A stretch of DNA of 64,000 bases from Blakeslea trispora. Taxonomy: Eukaryota > Mucoromycota > Mucoromycetes > Mucorales > Choanephoraceae. The number at the start of each line of letters is the position of its first letter. Positions within the stretch are counted from its first letter, which is position 1. The notes under the pieces were generated by a model. The model was not told the origin of the DNA, did no database searches, and saw only the letters and a list, made by a program, of their open reading frames with translations. Position numbers and translations under genes: made by a program. Where the stretch lies: positions 62,001 through 126,000 of the forward strand of contig JAIWNE010000073.1 of NCBI GenBank assembly GCA_025331445.1, read 5' to 3'. This document shows, piece after piece, positions 12,581-25,004 of the stretch.

Positions 12581-14722
12581 GAGAAAGATGCCATCATTGT
12601 CAACATCAATTCCTGTGAAAGAATCCATTCAAGTTACATATCAAAAGCACTTTGGATGATCAAAGGTTCTTCAAAGGGTATCATGTTTTTTGAGAGGTAA
12701 GCATATATGAGGTGGATTGCATTGAAAGCTGGTTGGACTTTTTTTTTAATATTGGGGAAATAAAGACATATTATGATGGATCTATCCGAAAAGCGAGTGT
12801 TGGATTGTTACTAGCATTGACCGAAAATGTTGATGATTGTTGCTGATATACTCATTTCAATAAACATGTGCAATTATTGATCGTCTTTATATAAGAAATA
12901 AATGGATCCCTCTTCTAAAGCCTACGATCAATCTCTCTATTCCCCTCTACTGACTTCTCAACCAGGCATCCTATTTCACCATTCAGTCCAATATCTATTT
13001 CAAAACATTTAAAGTTGTTTGTCTACACAGTTGATTTGCCTGGTCTCAAGATTGGATTCTTATGTTTAAGACCAACAGTTCTTAATAGAGATAATAAAAC
13101 ATTTCATCCTTATTTAGTGAGAGTTATTAGCTGAGGATAAAATAGTGATTCAGTGGTGATTGTCATTACTTTTCTTTCTTTCCTTTTAACTTCCTTTAGA
13201 TTAACATTTGCTTCTTTCTCCTTTTTAATTTTCTCTTCAAGTTACCATTCATAATCTTACACCATTATCTGTCTTTCTCTGCCTTTTTAAGTACTGTTTA
13301 CCCTTAAATAATGCGATTTGATTCAGTTCGTACTATATCACCTCACTTTATATAAACATGATAACAGTTTTTTTTATTCAGCTGCTGGAATGTCTGCTAT
13401 TCATTTTACCAGATGTTATTTGCCTTAAAGACATTTACAGCAACAAAAGGTTCTTCTCCATGTGCTCATGTTGCTTCAGTGATGGTGATGAGCGATCTCA
13501 AGATCGACATTCAGCCATGATCGTAACTTTTTTGTACTACTATATTAGAAATTAAAAAATAAGAACACTCATATCTTCTTTTATCCTTATTGTTTGATTT
13601 TCTTGCCTCTTTTTACACTTCTTTAGCTTTCCACTCCTTGTTATGATTACACAAAAAATTAAAAATCGGCTCCTTAACCTTTGGCTTTATAAATTTAATA
13701 GCTTTTGCTTCTTTTTCTTCTCTTTCAGCCTACTATCTTTATTAAATCGTATGTCTGAGTTAACATCAAGAAATTACCTTCCCAATACCTCGTCTTTACC
13801 TTTGAATTAAATTTACATACATCTTTATTTTTTACCCAGACTGTTTCACCTCACTTGGCCTAACCCCCCCCCATTTACAATTTTTGTACATATTTTTTGC
13901 ATAAAATCTGAAATCGTTCCCCCCATCTTGTTATCTCTTCCTTTTCACTGCTATTTTTTTCCCTTTTCAGCTAAATCTCTTTCTCACACATTATTATTCT
14001 TAGTCTTTTTATTTATTTTAAGGCCTTTGACATGTAAAAAAAAACCGAGATCAACTCATCTCCTCGGATCAGCTTCAAATTCGAAAACCCACCTTCTTTA
14101 AGTCTCTACATTACATTTCATCAAAAAAATCCATCACTTTAATCATTTCAAAGCCAATTCAGCCATGTCTATAAAAGTTGAATATTGACCTCAATCAGAA
14201 AAACCTCACTCGAATACTTTCAAAACTCCTATACGCCGTGGTGACTGCTATCATCTTTATAAAAAGTGAGGCGATATAGTACGGACTGAATCAGATCGCA
14301 TTGTATGAGGGCAATCAGTACTTGAAAAGGCTGCGAAAGACAGATGATGGTGTAAGATTATGAATGGCAACTTGAAGAGAAAATTAAAAGGAAGAAAAAA
14401 ATCAAAAGGAAAAAAAGGAAAGTAATGACAATCACTACTGAATCACTATTTTATCCTCAGCTAATGACTCTCAATAAATAAGAATGAAATATTTGATAAT
14501 CTTTTTTAAGAACTGTTGGTCTCAAACATTAGAATCCAAAGTTGAGACTAGGCGAATCAACAGTATGAGCAAACAATTACAAATGCTTTAAAATAAACAT
14601 TGAACTTAATGTTGGAACAAAATGTCTGGTTGAGAAGTGATTTAAAAGGAACAAAGAGATTGGTTGTAGACTCTAAAAGTGTGATCCATTCTCTTCTTTT
14701 ATCAAGGCAATCGATTGTTGTA
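12581..14722. repeat. Rearranged foldback-element fragment, split by a mariner
   Basis: 12581-14243 is a direct copy of 55481-57152, ending in the same GCCGTGGTG terminus. 14250-14722 is an inverted copy of about 13350-12990 and so resembles part of the opposite arm (52497 onward). The two arm pieces are thus joined tail to tail instead of enclosing a centre. The second piece continues after the mariner at 16060 for a short way. No coding capacity is supported. Confidence 0.7.
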
Positions 14723-16057
14723 CAGTCAGAACGAAAAAAAAGGTTAATTTTTTTGAATTCCGACAAGGTCATCATGAGGGATGAGGACCATTTTACTTGT
14801 TGTTCAGTCAATACTTCTTAGTTAACCGAGCTTTCTTTTTTCGGATCATACACTTTCAAATGTCTAATTAATAAAATTATAAAAGAATTGGGGCAAAAGA
14901 TATGTTTTATTTTTGGATTGCTTGCCTAGGAGTCAATTGAGCCTCCTTTGGCAACAATCACTTTTTTCATGCGTGATGGCATGCTTGAAACAGTTTTGTC
15001 GAGGTATTCGACAGTGATACTGTTCCAAGCATCCACCAGCATCTCCTCATTGATTTTTTGGCCCTTAAGTCTGGACCAGTCTTGATGGAAGCGTCGCTTC
15101 ATTTCACTCCAGACGTTCTCAATGGGGTTGAGATCAGGCGATTGAGCAGGCCACTCTATTTTCTCAACCCCATTGAGATCCCTCCACTCCTTGGCAGCTT
15201 TGGCTGTGTGGATGCTGGCGTTATCTTCCATCAAGACCGATCCGGGATTGCTCTGGAGAAAGCCCAGAAGAACAGGCTTGTAGACAAGGTCTACAAAGTC
15301 CTGGCTTGTTCTTCTGTCCTTTGGCAGGAACACCAACTCGGACTTGTTGCGACCACATATGGCCCCCCAAACCATAAAGCTGGTTCAGCCACTCTTGAAA
15401 GAAGGCTTCAGCCAGTCCTTGTCGTATTTTTCCTGTGGCAATCTCCAGACTTTTTTTTGCAAGATGTCCTTGCCGATTTCCACGCTGGATTCATCTGTCC
15501 AGACGACTTGCTTCCATTGCTCTATTGTCCAGTTTCGGTGAGCTTTGGCAAATTGAAGCCTCTTCTTCATATGGGCTTCCTTTAGAAAAGGCTTCTTTGC
15601 CGCAACTCTCTTGTTGTAACCCAGACCATGCAACTCCTTTGCGATGGTTTGGGTGTGCACCTTTACTGGCAGCTTTTGCTGCAAAGAAGCAAGCGTGACA
15701 GATCTGTCCTTTTGGATGGCTCTCTTCAGAACTCTCTTGCTACGTTCGTCAAGAGATTTGGGTCTTCCAGAGCCCGCAGCTCTTTCAGCGGTACCTCTGG
15801 CTTGAAATCTCTTGATGGTCCTGTTAACAGTGACTGGGTTATTTCCAAGTTCTTGGGCAATTTCGATCTGTGGTTGGTTTCTTTGCCAACGATCAACGAT
15901 GATAGCTTTGAGTTCAGTGGATAATTGAGACATATTGTGAGTTTCAAGGAATTTTATTAAGAAAGAGAGGTAGAATGATAGGAATGTAAGACGTGTCATA
16001 CATTTACCCTTCTTTTACGGAGTCTAAAAAAATTAACCTTTTTTTTGGTTCTGACTG
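14723..16057 (-). mobile_element. Tc1/mariner element, 1335 bp, TA target duplication
   Basis: Inverted ends of about 35 bases start CAGTCAGAAC at both sides (one mismatch in the first part, in the A-run region) and are flanked by TA (14721-14722 and 16058-16059). Length and TA target are typical of Tc1/mariner. The flanks rejoin to match the foldback arm (GATTGTTG / CATGTT), so this is a clean insertion. Confidence 0.95.
14926..15933 (-). pseudogene. Tc1-like DD34E transposase with one nonsense codon
   Basis: Starts MSQLSTELKA. An N-terminal helix-turn-helix is followed by a second HTH and GSGRPKSLDERSKR; the catalytic domain has VWTDESS (first Asp), LMEDNASIHTA (second Asp) and SPDLNPIENVW (Glu), all present. 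The frame of 335 codons is open except for one TGA at about 15385, in FKSG-stop-TSFMVWGA, where an Arg CGA is the likely ancestor. Otherwise undamaged, so a recent arrival. Transcribed on the minus strand, covering most of the element. Confidence 0.92.
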
Positions 16058-16329
16058 TACATGTTGCAGTAATTATGGCTGGTTGAATAAAGAAAAGACA
16101 AGAAAGTACTTTAATAATCTCTTTATTCTTAAAAAAAGGAATAATGTATCTAAACTAAATAATACAGTGGTTTTTATACATTTTTCTAAGTCTGTGTCTA
16201 CTCGAATGTGAATGGATTTTACTAATCCTTATTCTCATAAAATATAAGGGAAATAATCTTTATATGACGGTTGAGGTCTTCTTCCAGTGTTCTACCGTTG
16301 TCCTGTATTCTTACCGTTCCTTACTCCTA

Positions 16330-18130
16330 AATCTAGGAAGGCACTATTAAGATTCTTAGGCTTCGCCGTGTTTTACCACAAATACATTAACGGACTGTCT
16401 GGAAAGGCCAAACCTTTATATGACTTGTTGAAGAAAGATGCAGCATACGAATGAAAGCAAATACACCAGGAAACCTGTGATGCCTTGAAGCAGAAACTAG
16501 TCTCTCTTCCGACACTCGCGTACCCTAATCCAAACTTACCCTACGATCTACACTGCGACGCGGCAAACACTGGTCCGGAAGCATGTTTAGTCCAAAACAG
16601 CCGACCTATTGCTTTCGCTAGCCGTACCTTGACAACGGCAGAAGTCAACTATACAACCACTGAGAAAGAATGTTTAGCTATTGTGTGGGTTCTGCAACAC
16701 TTCCACCCTTACGTTCATGGATCGACTTTTTGTATATGTACGGATCACATAGCTTTGAAGTCGATCTTGGGAACCAAGTTACCGAGAGGAAGAATTGCTA
16801 GATGGATAATGGCCTTACAAGACTACCAGCCTTACACTATCATTCACAAGAAAGGCATTGAAAATGAAGATAGTGATGCCCTATCACGATTGTCTCAGAA
16901 CAACCAAGAGGCTTTAACGGACTTAACACCGGAAAGCTTTCGGACATCACAGAAAGAAGACCCCAAGTTGAAGTTGCTGTATCAAGAAGGGATTGAAGAT
17001 CCTTACGCCTGGTCAAACGGAATATTGTGTTACAAGAAGAACCTGAATTCTTTAGTTCCAGTAGTACCACACCAACTGGTTCCAAAACTACTACATTTCG
17101 TTCACAATACTGACACCGAAGGACATTTTGGGGTAGATAAAACACTGGACAAGGTCAATAACATCGGCTGGTGGTCGACAATGAAAGAAGACACAGTAGA
17201 ATGGGTCAAGCACTGCGAGGACTGCCAACGATACAAGGTTCATCCGTCAAATCCTCCAGCATCACAGCCAATCTCGCCACGTTATCTTGGTGAAATATGG
17301 ACGGCAGACATAGCTATACTTCCAGAAAGCAAAAACAAGAACAGATACGTTTTGGCAATCATGGAATACTTGAGTAAATGGGCAGTTACAGCAGCATTAA
17401 AGTCTTTTGACTCAGACCATGTTATTGAAGTACTCTTGTATGAAGTCGTTCTGAAAATCGCACTCCCAAGCAGGCTAATAACGGACAATGGAGCAAACTT
17501 CATCTCTGAAGCAATGAACGCCGTATTCAAGCGACTTAATGTCAAGAGGTCATTAACAAGCGTCGAACATTCGCAATCAGATGACTTAGTCGAGAGAATG
17601 AATAGAACATTCAAGACCTCTTTGGCAATTATGGTGAAGGAAGATCCCGCAAATTGGGATAACTATTTACCCTTTGTAACTTTCACATACAACACGGCCA
17701 AACAAGCAAGCACAGGGTTCTCTCCTTTCGAGTTAATGTATGGTAGAAAAATAGTACTTCCCCCTCTGGCTGAATTAGGTATTGAAGACGAGCCGAAAAC
17801 GTTTGATGCAGAGAAGTGGATGATTGAGTTAAACGAAAAAATTACCCATTCTACACGGCATCGCCTTAGAAAATATCAAGAAAGCTCAGGACCATCAAAG
17901 GAAGTTCTATAACAAAAAATCAAAATCAAACACGACTACCAAGTTGGCGACCTAATAGCAAGAAAAAATTTGGACAAGATAGGAGGATTTCCAAAGGAAC
18001 GCTGGTCTGGCCCCTGGGTAACCACCGCGTACAATAATAAAGAAAAGACATCATACAAGATAACCAAACAAGGGGACCCAAATCATATATCAACTTTCAA
18101 TATAAAACACATGCGCCCTTGGCACCCAAC
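16330..18130 (+). pseudogene. Ty3/gypsy pol fragment: RT end, RNase H, integrase
   Basis: The frame begins inside the RT thumb/connection (FLGFAVFYHKYINGLSGKAK, about 16350), meets an in-frame TGA at about 16452 (YE-stop-KQ, Trp expected), then stays open from 16485 to 17912. It covers RNase H (YDLHCDAA, AFASRTL, TTEKECLAIVW, TDHIAL), the integrase HHCC finger (H..GHFGVDK..CEDCQRY) and the integrase core: WTADIA, ITDNGANF and LVERMNR supply D, D and E. The usual Asn before GLVER is Asp here (SDDLVER). A frameshift near 17900 moves the C-terminal chromo-like tail (WSGPWVTT, IKHMRPWHP) to another frame. RT palm, protease and gag are missing. Confidence 0.92.
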
Positions 18131-18158
18131 CCTCAATTCTCTTTAAGGGAGAGGATAT

Positions 18159-18400
18159 TGTAATATTCTCAACAGAATATTTATACTCCGAAGTATCAGT
18201 CTACCATCAAATAGTAAAGCACAATATTAGAATCTCACAAAGACAAAGTAACAGTTTATAGAATGTATTAATTAGCAAAACAGTATAAATAGCTCCCTGT
18301 AGATAGACGATTTGAGTCTTTATCTTATATTCAGATAACTTATATTGTCTATACTACAGAGAGTCATCTAAACCCCGCACACAGGCCTTAAAATATTACA
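18159..18400 (+). repeat. 3' LTR of the truncated gypsy element (242 bp)
   Basis: Begins TGTAATATT and ends AATATTACA, a perfect 9-bp inverted end pair. It is directly preceded by the polypurine tract AAGGGAGAGGA and holds a TATA-like AGTATAAATAGC. No 5' LTR is present upstream. Confidence 0.88.
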
Positions 18401-18589
18401 TTTCCCAAATTTTTTTGTGACTTTGATTGTCGTGTCTGTAGCTGTAATTCTAAATTCCAGCCAATCATATTAAATATCTAGTTGTCTTTTTTTTTCTCGT
18501 TTGAATTTTGTTTCACCAAGTCCCTACGCAATTCACACGCTTTTACACGAATAACCCTTTTATCAATAATACTTTAAACAGCAACTCAT

Positions 18590-19230
18590 GCTCTAAAGAG
18601 TCTTTGTAATTGAGTCTCAAGATATTTCTTGAAATCTGGATGAATTTGCTAACACAGTCAACAAGTTAGAACAAGATGGCGGTTCCTTAAGGGAAGAGAT
18701 GACTTTATTACAAAATGATATTTTAAAATCTAGTAAACAACGTGTCCACTTTTGCTTTGCCTACTGAAATTAACGCGACGTCTGATGTCGCAATCAACAG
18801 TCTACTCTTGGACAACTTGAGCCCCTTGGGAGAGCAGCACCTTGTCTTGCCCTTGTGTAGATTCGACAACGAAGATGACGAACATATTGATATGGCTTGT
18901 TATGAAATGTAAGTTATAGGCGCTTTACTTTTGCTATTTCAAATTACTAATGCTCTACTCATAGGCATGTGTCTTCAAATTTGTCACTTCTCGCATTGGA
19001 TCCAAGCATAGAGCACCCTTTTGTTGAGAGCCATATGCAAGGCCATGCTGAAGGTATACTCATTTCTTATTTTTTAAATTATTGATTGTACTAACTTGAC
19101 ATCTTTTATATGTAGTAGATAGAACTATTGACAATCCCTATCTAAAGAAAGAGAAGATGCTCTTCAACAAAAAGGCAGGAAATGGACTATGTAGCAACAA
19201 CACACACACACATACTCAATTGATAACTAA
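18590..19230 (+). pseudogene. Remnant of an unidentified spliced gene
   Basis: Two or three exon-like segments (about 18630-18720, 18750-18908, 18965-19050) are separated by plausible introns (GTAAGTTATAGG...CTCATAG; GTATACTC...TGTAG). They encode acidic, Leu-rich peptide such as LEQDGGSLREEMTLLQND and LPLCRFDNEDDEHIDMACYE. A stop interrupts between the first two. The first piece could form a coiled coil. Family not recognised. Confidence 0.35.
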
Positions 19231-19869
19231 TGTATTGTTACCAAAAGCTTTGTGCTGGCAAAACAATAAAAACATTTAGGAGATAAGGTACGGCAGGTAT
19301 ATTGTTAAAAGATATGTTTCTATCTTCTACCCTTTAAAATTCCGTGATGAAGTTATTATAAATAACTTTAAGACCAAATAATGATAACAAAGTTAAGTAC
19401 TACCTATTGTAGTCTTTTGCTTTAAGCTTAAATTTACAATGTATTGAAATAAACGATGCTGCCTATTCTATAATGTATTGCAATGCAATTAACAATCCTA
19501 AACGAATGTAATCGAACTAATATAACGCCTTTTGATTGGCCTGAAAAAGAAAAACCATAAAAAAAAGCCTCAATTTGACCTACTTTCTTGTTTGATGGAG
19601 AGTGATGAGGAGTGATGGGGAGTACTGTAGAGTATTTTAGAGTGTTGTAGAGCGAAGGAAAGAGAAGGAAGGCAAACGAAGATTTCTTAGTTTTTCTTTA
19701 TTTCCAAAAAATTTAGAGAACTTAAAAAAAAATTTTGAATTCTCTTAAGTTTTCTTGATTTTCAGGAAAAATATTCTTATGCTTTATACAGAAATGAAAA
19801 AAGTGTGGGTGAATTTAAGATTTTTTTAATTTCAAAAAATCAAAATCCCAGCCAAAATTTCCCGTTGTG

Positions 19870-20640
19870 CTAAAAAGTAACCCGCTTTTTAAATAGGTGA
19901 GAGAACGGATAAGTAAGCCATCATGTGGAATGACTTGAATGATACACCTTAAGTTGGAAAGGAAATACTCTCGAGATTCAGAGAGAAAAAGGGTGTGTTA
20001 AACAATAGAGCGAAGATAAAAAAATATAGAGGAAAATAAGAAGGTATTTTGGTTATCTTTTGAATAGGTAAAGAGAGAAAAGACCTAGAACTCTCTTGAA
20101 AATTGGCTAATCGCATCACTGAAAATTCCTTTACCAAGAAAAAGAAATAAGGTAAATGTTGATGATTTGGCTTGTTTCCTCTTTTTGCATCGTATGCTTC
20201 AGCCAAGAAAAAATGATTTCCTTGATAGTAATGAAGCCAATCAGTCACTGAAAAGAATGAGATGTAGTTAAAAAATAGATTACATTTGAGTAATAAACAA
20301 AAAAAGACACAATCATTACATTTCAACAGAGACATCATTTACATGAAGCATGGATTTTGTATGCTTTGATTTGCTTTTACATAACAAGGACTGACTAGAG
20401 TAGTTATTGCCTGTAAGAAATGTATAACCCTTAAGTTAGAATAGTTGACTTCTATGAGCACATGTTAGCTTTCTCGCTGCTCATTAGTTCTGCATGTCGA
20501 CATCTCAAACTTACATGAGCATAAACGAGGGTAGGTCATCTCGGAAAGGGTTAAAATAAAATAAAATAATAAAGCACCCTCAAATACCTTAGGAAGCAAT
20601 CGCTTATTAGATAAAAGTTAGAATCTGGAATGTGGTTGAC
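19870..20640 (+). repeat. Third partial copy (C) of the Tnp2-element subterminal DNA
   Basis: Matches 57785-58700 in the same orientation with internal losses. Shared stretches include the one around GATACACCTTAA (19938; 57846) and the one around CATGTCGACATCTCAAAC (20485; 58578). Only non-coding flank is present. Confidence 0.65.
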
Positions 20641-20699
20641 CAGTTTCTTTAAGAGATAAAGTGCGTGCAGTCTGTAATCGCCAATAATTTTCAGAGGAA

Positions 20700-22080
20700 C
20701 TTTTGACCTCTTTCGTCGCCGATTAAAATTGCACCTTAAAATTTGTCTATACTAGAACTTTTTATTTTTATGAGCTTTCTATGACTTTTGTATGTTTTAG
20801 AAAAATTTTGACAAGCTCATCTGTCTCGATGGCATCATGACCTTGGTATATGCTTCTATACACCGATAAGCAAGGTTTTGTCGTTTTCTGATTGTCTTTG
20901 TACCTTTGGTAACCTGATTGCTGTCTGAAGACTTATGGATGTTATCTTACAGCCCCTTAAACGTGTAGTCACACTCAAGACGAGCAATACGTTTTGACTT
21001 GGCCCAGTGTCGCTCAATCCAATCGGTTTCGCAATGATACTTTGGATAGAGTGTCATCATATGGCCATTGTTGATAATTGTTTCTTTTAGGATTGACTTT
21101 TGATTAACAAACCAATCTTGTGCCGACAGTATTTTCTCTAGACAACACTTCTCACCAGTATGCTCATCATTACATTTTTTAAGAGCGAACAGTCGTTTTG
21201 AATGAGAGGTTTTTCGAAAAGGATTCGGAAAGTGCCTTTAGAGTACTCAATCTAATATGATGAGTTGAAAGTTATTGAAGAGTTGATTTTTTGTAATTGC
21301 ATTAAAAACTTACGGGTCTAGGGAACAGTAGCTCTTGTACTAAAAAAGTTCTCGAAGCATTTTCTGTTCCAAAACGCTTTCTTGGCCCTATTTAAGACTT
21401 AAGTCTTTTATATTCAGTCTTAAATTTTCTAAATCAATATGGCGCATGAAGCACAATCATTGTATTATGGCTTGATCTGATTCTGGATCTTTGTAGAAGC
21501 CGTCTCGTAAGCATTAAGGTGATTCTGACTTGTAGGGGATTTCCTCAGAAGACGTTCTACTCGCAAGAAAGGCATCATTGCCAAATGCACTATGATTTTG
21601 ACTTTGATCAAAAGCAAACAAACCAATACAGTCAGGATGCAACAACTCAAAGAGCGGAAGTACATCCTCCTTGAGTTGTGCATTGAGGTCCTCACATTTC
21701 CACCAGTTGTCTTCTCCTGGATAGAAAATCGTTCTTGATGACCTCTCTTCCCGTTGACCAAAGCCTTCATAGTACCATGGCAAGCGCACATAAATTCTGA
21801 CACCATGACAGACTTGCGCTGGCCTTTAGGCAATATAGCCGATCCGGTAGGTGATTGCTAACGAGTCTTCTTTCCATCGTTGGCATAGAAGGTGCTCTCA
21901 TCATGAGTGACAAGAACTACCTTCTTTTCTTCTTCTCGATGGGTTGGTTGCGCAACTTCTTCTTCATTACCATTTGGATAGAACTCCATCCTCTTCTTCC
22001 ACTCTATCATCTGTCTTGCCCATTGAAGACGATATTCCTTTACATCTTGTCTTTCATGGCCATCGACGTACACAAAGTTA
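20700..22080 (-). pseudogene. Fungal DDE-endonuclease-type transposase, C-terminal two thirds, broken
   Basis: From 22073 downward: YVDGHERQDVKEYRLQWARQ, an acidic stretch, then VTHDESTFYANDGKKTR (first catalytic Asp), a stop, KGQRKSVMVSEFMCACHG, and in a shifted frame LLHPDCIGLFAFDQSQNHSA (second Asp). Further down (about 21000-21200) lies a decayed ETDWIERHWAKSKRIAR (Glu) with Cys residues. This motif order is that of a DDE transposase family common in fungi; I am not sure of its formal name. At least one stop and two frameshifts are visible, and the N-terminal part is missing upstream of 22080. An N-terminal piece of the same family lies at 31115-32065. Confidence 0.75.
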
Positions 22081-23901
22081 AAAGAATAACAAGTTTGATA
22101 AAATAAATTCTAAGTTTCTTTTCTTTCGCAATGATAAAAAGAGTGCCAATTCTATTAGTTTTCTTTCGATACTATCTGGCTTGATTGAAAACAGAGAGAA
22201 GTGACTAATAGATTGAATAGGAAATAAGTAGACCAAACGAGACGGTAGCTACAATTATAAATTAAATGACACTGTTCGTAGCGAAATAAACAATTTTATT
22301 TACGCTGTGAGCAACGGTGTCTTTGATAAAGCAAGAGATTATTCTGCTTCAGTCTTAATTTATAGAAAGAATTTGAAATACTACTACATAAGGTTTCCAA
22401 ATATGAAGACGTCTTTACTTCCTTTTGATTGACTAATAGCTAAGATACAATTAAGAAGGTATGTATCAGTGATGCAAGGGAGTTGCATATGTTTTGCAAG
22501 AAACAAGTTTGTCAAAGGCCCAATAGTTGACAAACAATCATTAATTAAACTTGCAGAAACTTAATGAATATGTTAGTTGTGGCAGACAAAAGATATCGAT
22601 GCGATTATTGTTTTACATTGAAAAGCCTGATTTAAACACATTAATATTTTAGCGGATTCGCATTCAGTGCAGTACATGCTCAAAAATTACAGTGAGATCA
22701 AAATGATACCTATGTATATCTACTTGCATCAGTTTTGTTTATTTCTAGTTTAATAACCTCATAACATGCATAATTGTCAAATAAACGTAGATGTACAGCG
22801 TATATAATGAAGATAGGAGTAAAACTTCTATACAGTGTCTGCATTTTGTAAAGTTATCTTGGCAGGTATTGTGAAAAATAATAAACACAAGAAAGAAAAT
22901 ATTTCCTCGACTCGAACCATTATATTTCCAAAGTACTCCAGAGTTTTCATTTTGTTTCGTTAAAGACTACCAAAATTATTTGATAAGTTTATCAAGTCAA
23001 GTAATTAATTAATTTTTAATAGTTCTTAGTCGTGATCCTTTGTTGCTATATCACTCGCTATTCTCTCTTAATATCATTATAAGCTAATATAAGTACTTGG
23101 TATTTAAAAGCGTGAGAAAGTCATCCAAGGACGGTATAAGACTCAGTAAAGGGATAATTGTACTTTATGAACTTAGGTTTTAAAGATACAAATAGATACT
23201 AATGATGATGGATCTGTTATACTCAGTGATTTGCCACATGCATCGTTGTTATAGTAAAGTTTAGCAATATCAACGGTATACTAGTGTTATTTAAATGTTC
23301 CACTGCTAAATAAACGCATCAAATAGTAGATATTCCAGATAATAAGATTAAATAAAAAGATTACATTAATATAAGAGGGGAAGAATAAAGTAATACTCAA
23401 CTACTTAATTCCAAATTTAATGTTTCGCTTCCTCCTGTGCTTCAAATAAATTATTATTAATTTTTTAAATCGTGATTGCTGCAATTAACCTAAATCTACT
23501 TGTATTATAAAAATAATTCCCATGATAAAGCCAATTATAAAGGCTTTTTAGCTTATCCATTTGAGAGTACTTCACATCACTTCATAAGATTGGGAAAAAC
23601 CTAATCTTTAATTACTAAAACTGATCAAAATTAAATTTTTAAATTATTACAGACATTTTCGATGTTCAACTTTTTATAAAGCTTCATTCAGAACTTTTTA
23701 CACATTTAGTTTAAGTTTTTAAGCTTCAATTCATTAATTGAAATCTTACTTGCCAAATGACTTTCTTTCGTGCAAATGGATTTATTTAACCTAAAACTTC
23801 TTAAATCATCCTTCTTCATTTATTAAAAAAAAGGCTTTTGTTCAAAAAATGGGTAAAAGGTAGAGAATTTCATTTAAAAGATGATTATGGAAAAATGAAA
23901 A
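22081..23901. other. AT-rich stretch with no recognisable feature
   Basis: No coding frame, terminal repeat or RNA gene was seen in about 1.8 kb. Confidence 0.5.
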
Positions 23902-23980
23902 AAGGTACTTCAATGGAATCGAACCACTGACCTCATCTTCGGGCGAGTCCCGCTCTAACCTGCTCGACCAATAGCTCCTT
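23902..23980 (-). tRNA. tRNA-like gene or tRNA pseudogene, anticodon unresolved
   Basis: On the minus strand a perfect Pol III B box (GGTTCGATTCC) forms a T arm AGTGG-TTCGATT-CCATT. An A-box-like TTGGTCGAGCAGG precedes it at normal spacing, and a T-run follows the 3' end. The acceptor (AAGGAGC against GTACCTT) and the anticodon stem pair imperfectly, and no T33-anticodon arrangement is clean. It is therefore either a degenerate tRNA or an atypical one. The 5' end is only 8 bases from an LTR. Confidence 0.5.
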
Positions 23981-23987
23981 AAAAGAT

Positions 23988-24494
23988 TGTCGTCTTGATA
24001 TATTATGAGGATGTTTAGACTAGATCACGTGACAGAAGTTAAGCTTTTGAGCCAATAAGATCACTGGAAAAGCTTGACGTAGGCAACTGTGTTTGATATT
24101 ATAAGTCTAAGATCTTTTTATTTTATTTTATCTTTCTTTAAGTTATGTTACCTGTGTTTGATATTATAAGTCTAAGATAAAGATCTTATAATATTTAACA
24201 ACACGGTATTTATACTTTTTCTATCTATACTAAATATTCATACTATGTTAAATAAAGAAGGAAGCAATTAAATACTCCAACTTGATTGATTGTTGTTCGT
24301 TGACGAATTAGAGACGTGTCTGACTTTTTCCAAAAGGTAAACGCTTTGTACAAATGAGATTCAATCGGGTCTTCTTTCTTCTTTTGTTCAACAGTTGAGG
24401 TTTGAACCTTTTCTTATTTGGATTATACATAAAGGGCAAGTTGTATTCGATTTCGATTGGCTGTTTATGCTTTAAATCGCTATTTTCTACGACA
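23988..24494. repeat. LTR 1 of a tandem LTR pair (507 bp)
   Basis: Starts TGTCGTC and ends CTACGACA, the usual TG...CA with an inverted end TGTCGT/ACGACA. AGAT flanks both sides (23984-23987 and 24495-24498). It holds two 27-bp direct repeats (24087-24113, 24152-24178) and a hairpin described in the findings. No internal retrotransposon sequence adjoins it. Confidence 0.85.
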
Positions 24495-24498
24495 AGAT

Positions 24499-25004
24499 TG
24501 TCGTCTTAATATATTATTAGGATGTTTAGACTAGATCACGTGATAGGAGTTAAGCTTTTGAGCCAATAGGATCACTGGAAAAGCTTGACGTAGACAACTG
24601 TGTTTTATATTGTAAGTCTAAGATTTTTTTATTTTATTTTATATTTCTTTTACAAATATGTTACCTGTGTTTTATATTGTAAGTCTAAGATAAAGAGCTT
24701 ACAATATTCGACACCACGGTATTTATACTTTTCTATTTGACTAAATATTGATACTATTATAAATAAAGAAGGAAGCAATTATATACTCGAAGATGATTGA
24801 GTGTTGTGTCTTGACGAATCGATTGACAGTCTAACTTTTCTTAAAGGTAATAGCTTCATACTAATCAAGTTGAGTCGGGTCTTCTTTCTTTTCTTGTTCA
24901 ACAATTGAGGTTTAAACCTTCGCTTATTTGGATTGTATTTGTAAGGAAGGTTGTACTCTACTTCAATTGGTTGTTTATGCTTAGAATCGCTATTTTCTAC
25001 GACA
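24499..25004. repeat. LTR 2 of a tandem LTR pair (506 bp)
   Basis: The same LTR family as 23988-24494 in the same orientation, with numerous substitutions. It begins TGTCGTC, ends CTACGACA, and is flanked by AGAT at 24495-24498 and 25005-25008. Because AGAT occurs at all three junctions, two separate insertions at one target followed by LTR-LTR recombination fit better than a recent tandem duplication. Confidence 0.85.

Noticed and set aside
15058..15924. Plus-strand open frames opposite the mariner transposase
   Set aside because: Shadows of the DD34E transposase on the minus strand.
23988..25004. CRISPR-like or satellite array
   Set aside because: Only two units of about 506 bp, each with LTR termini and AGAT flanks; no short repeat-spacer pattern anywhere in the window.
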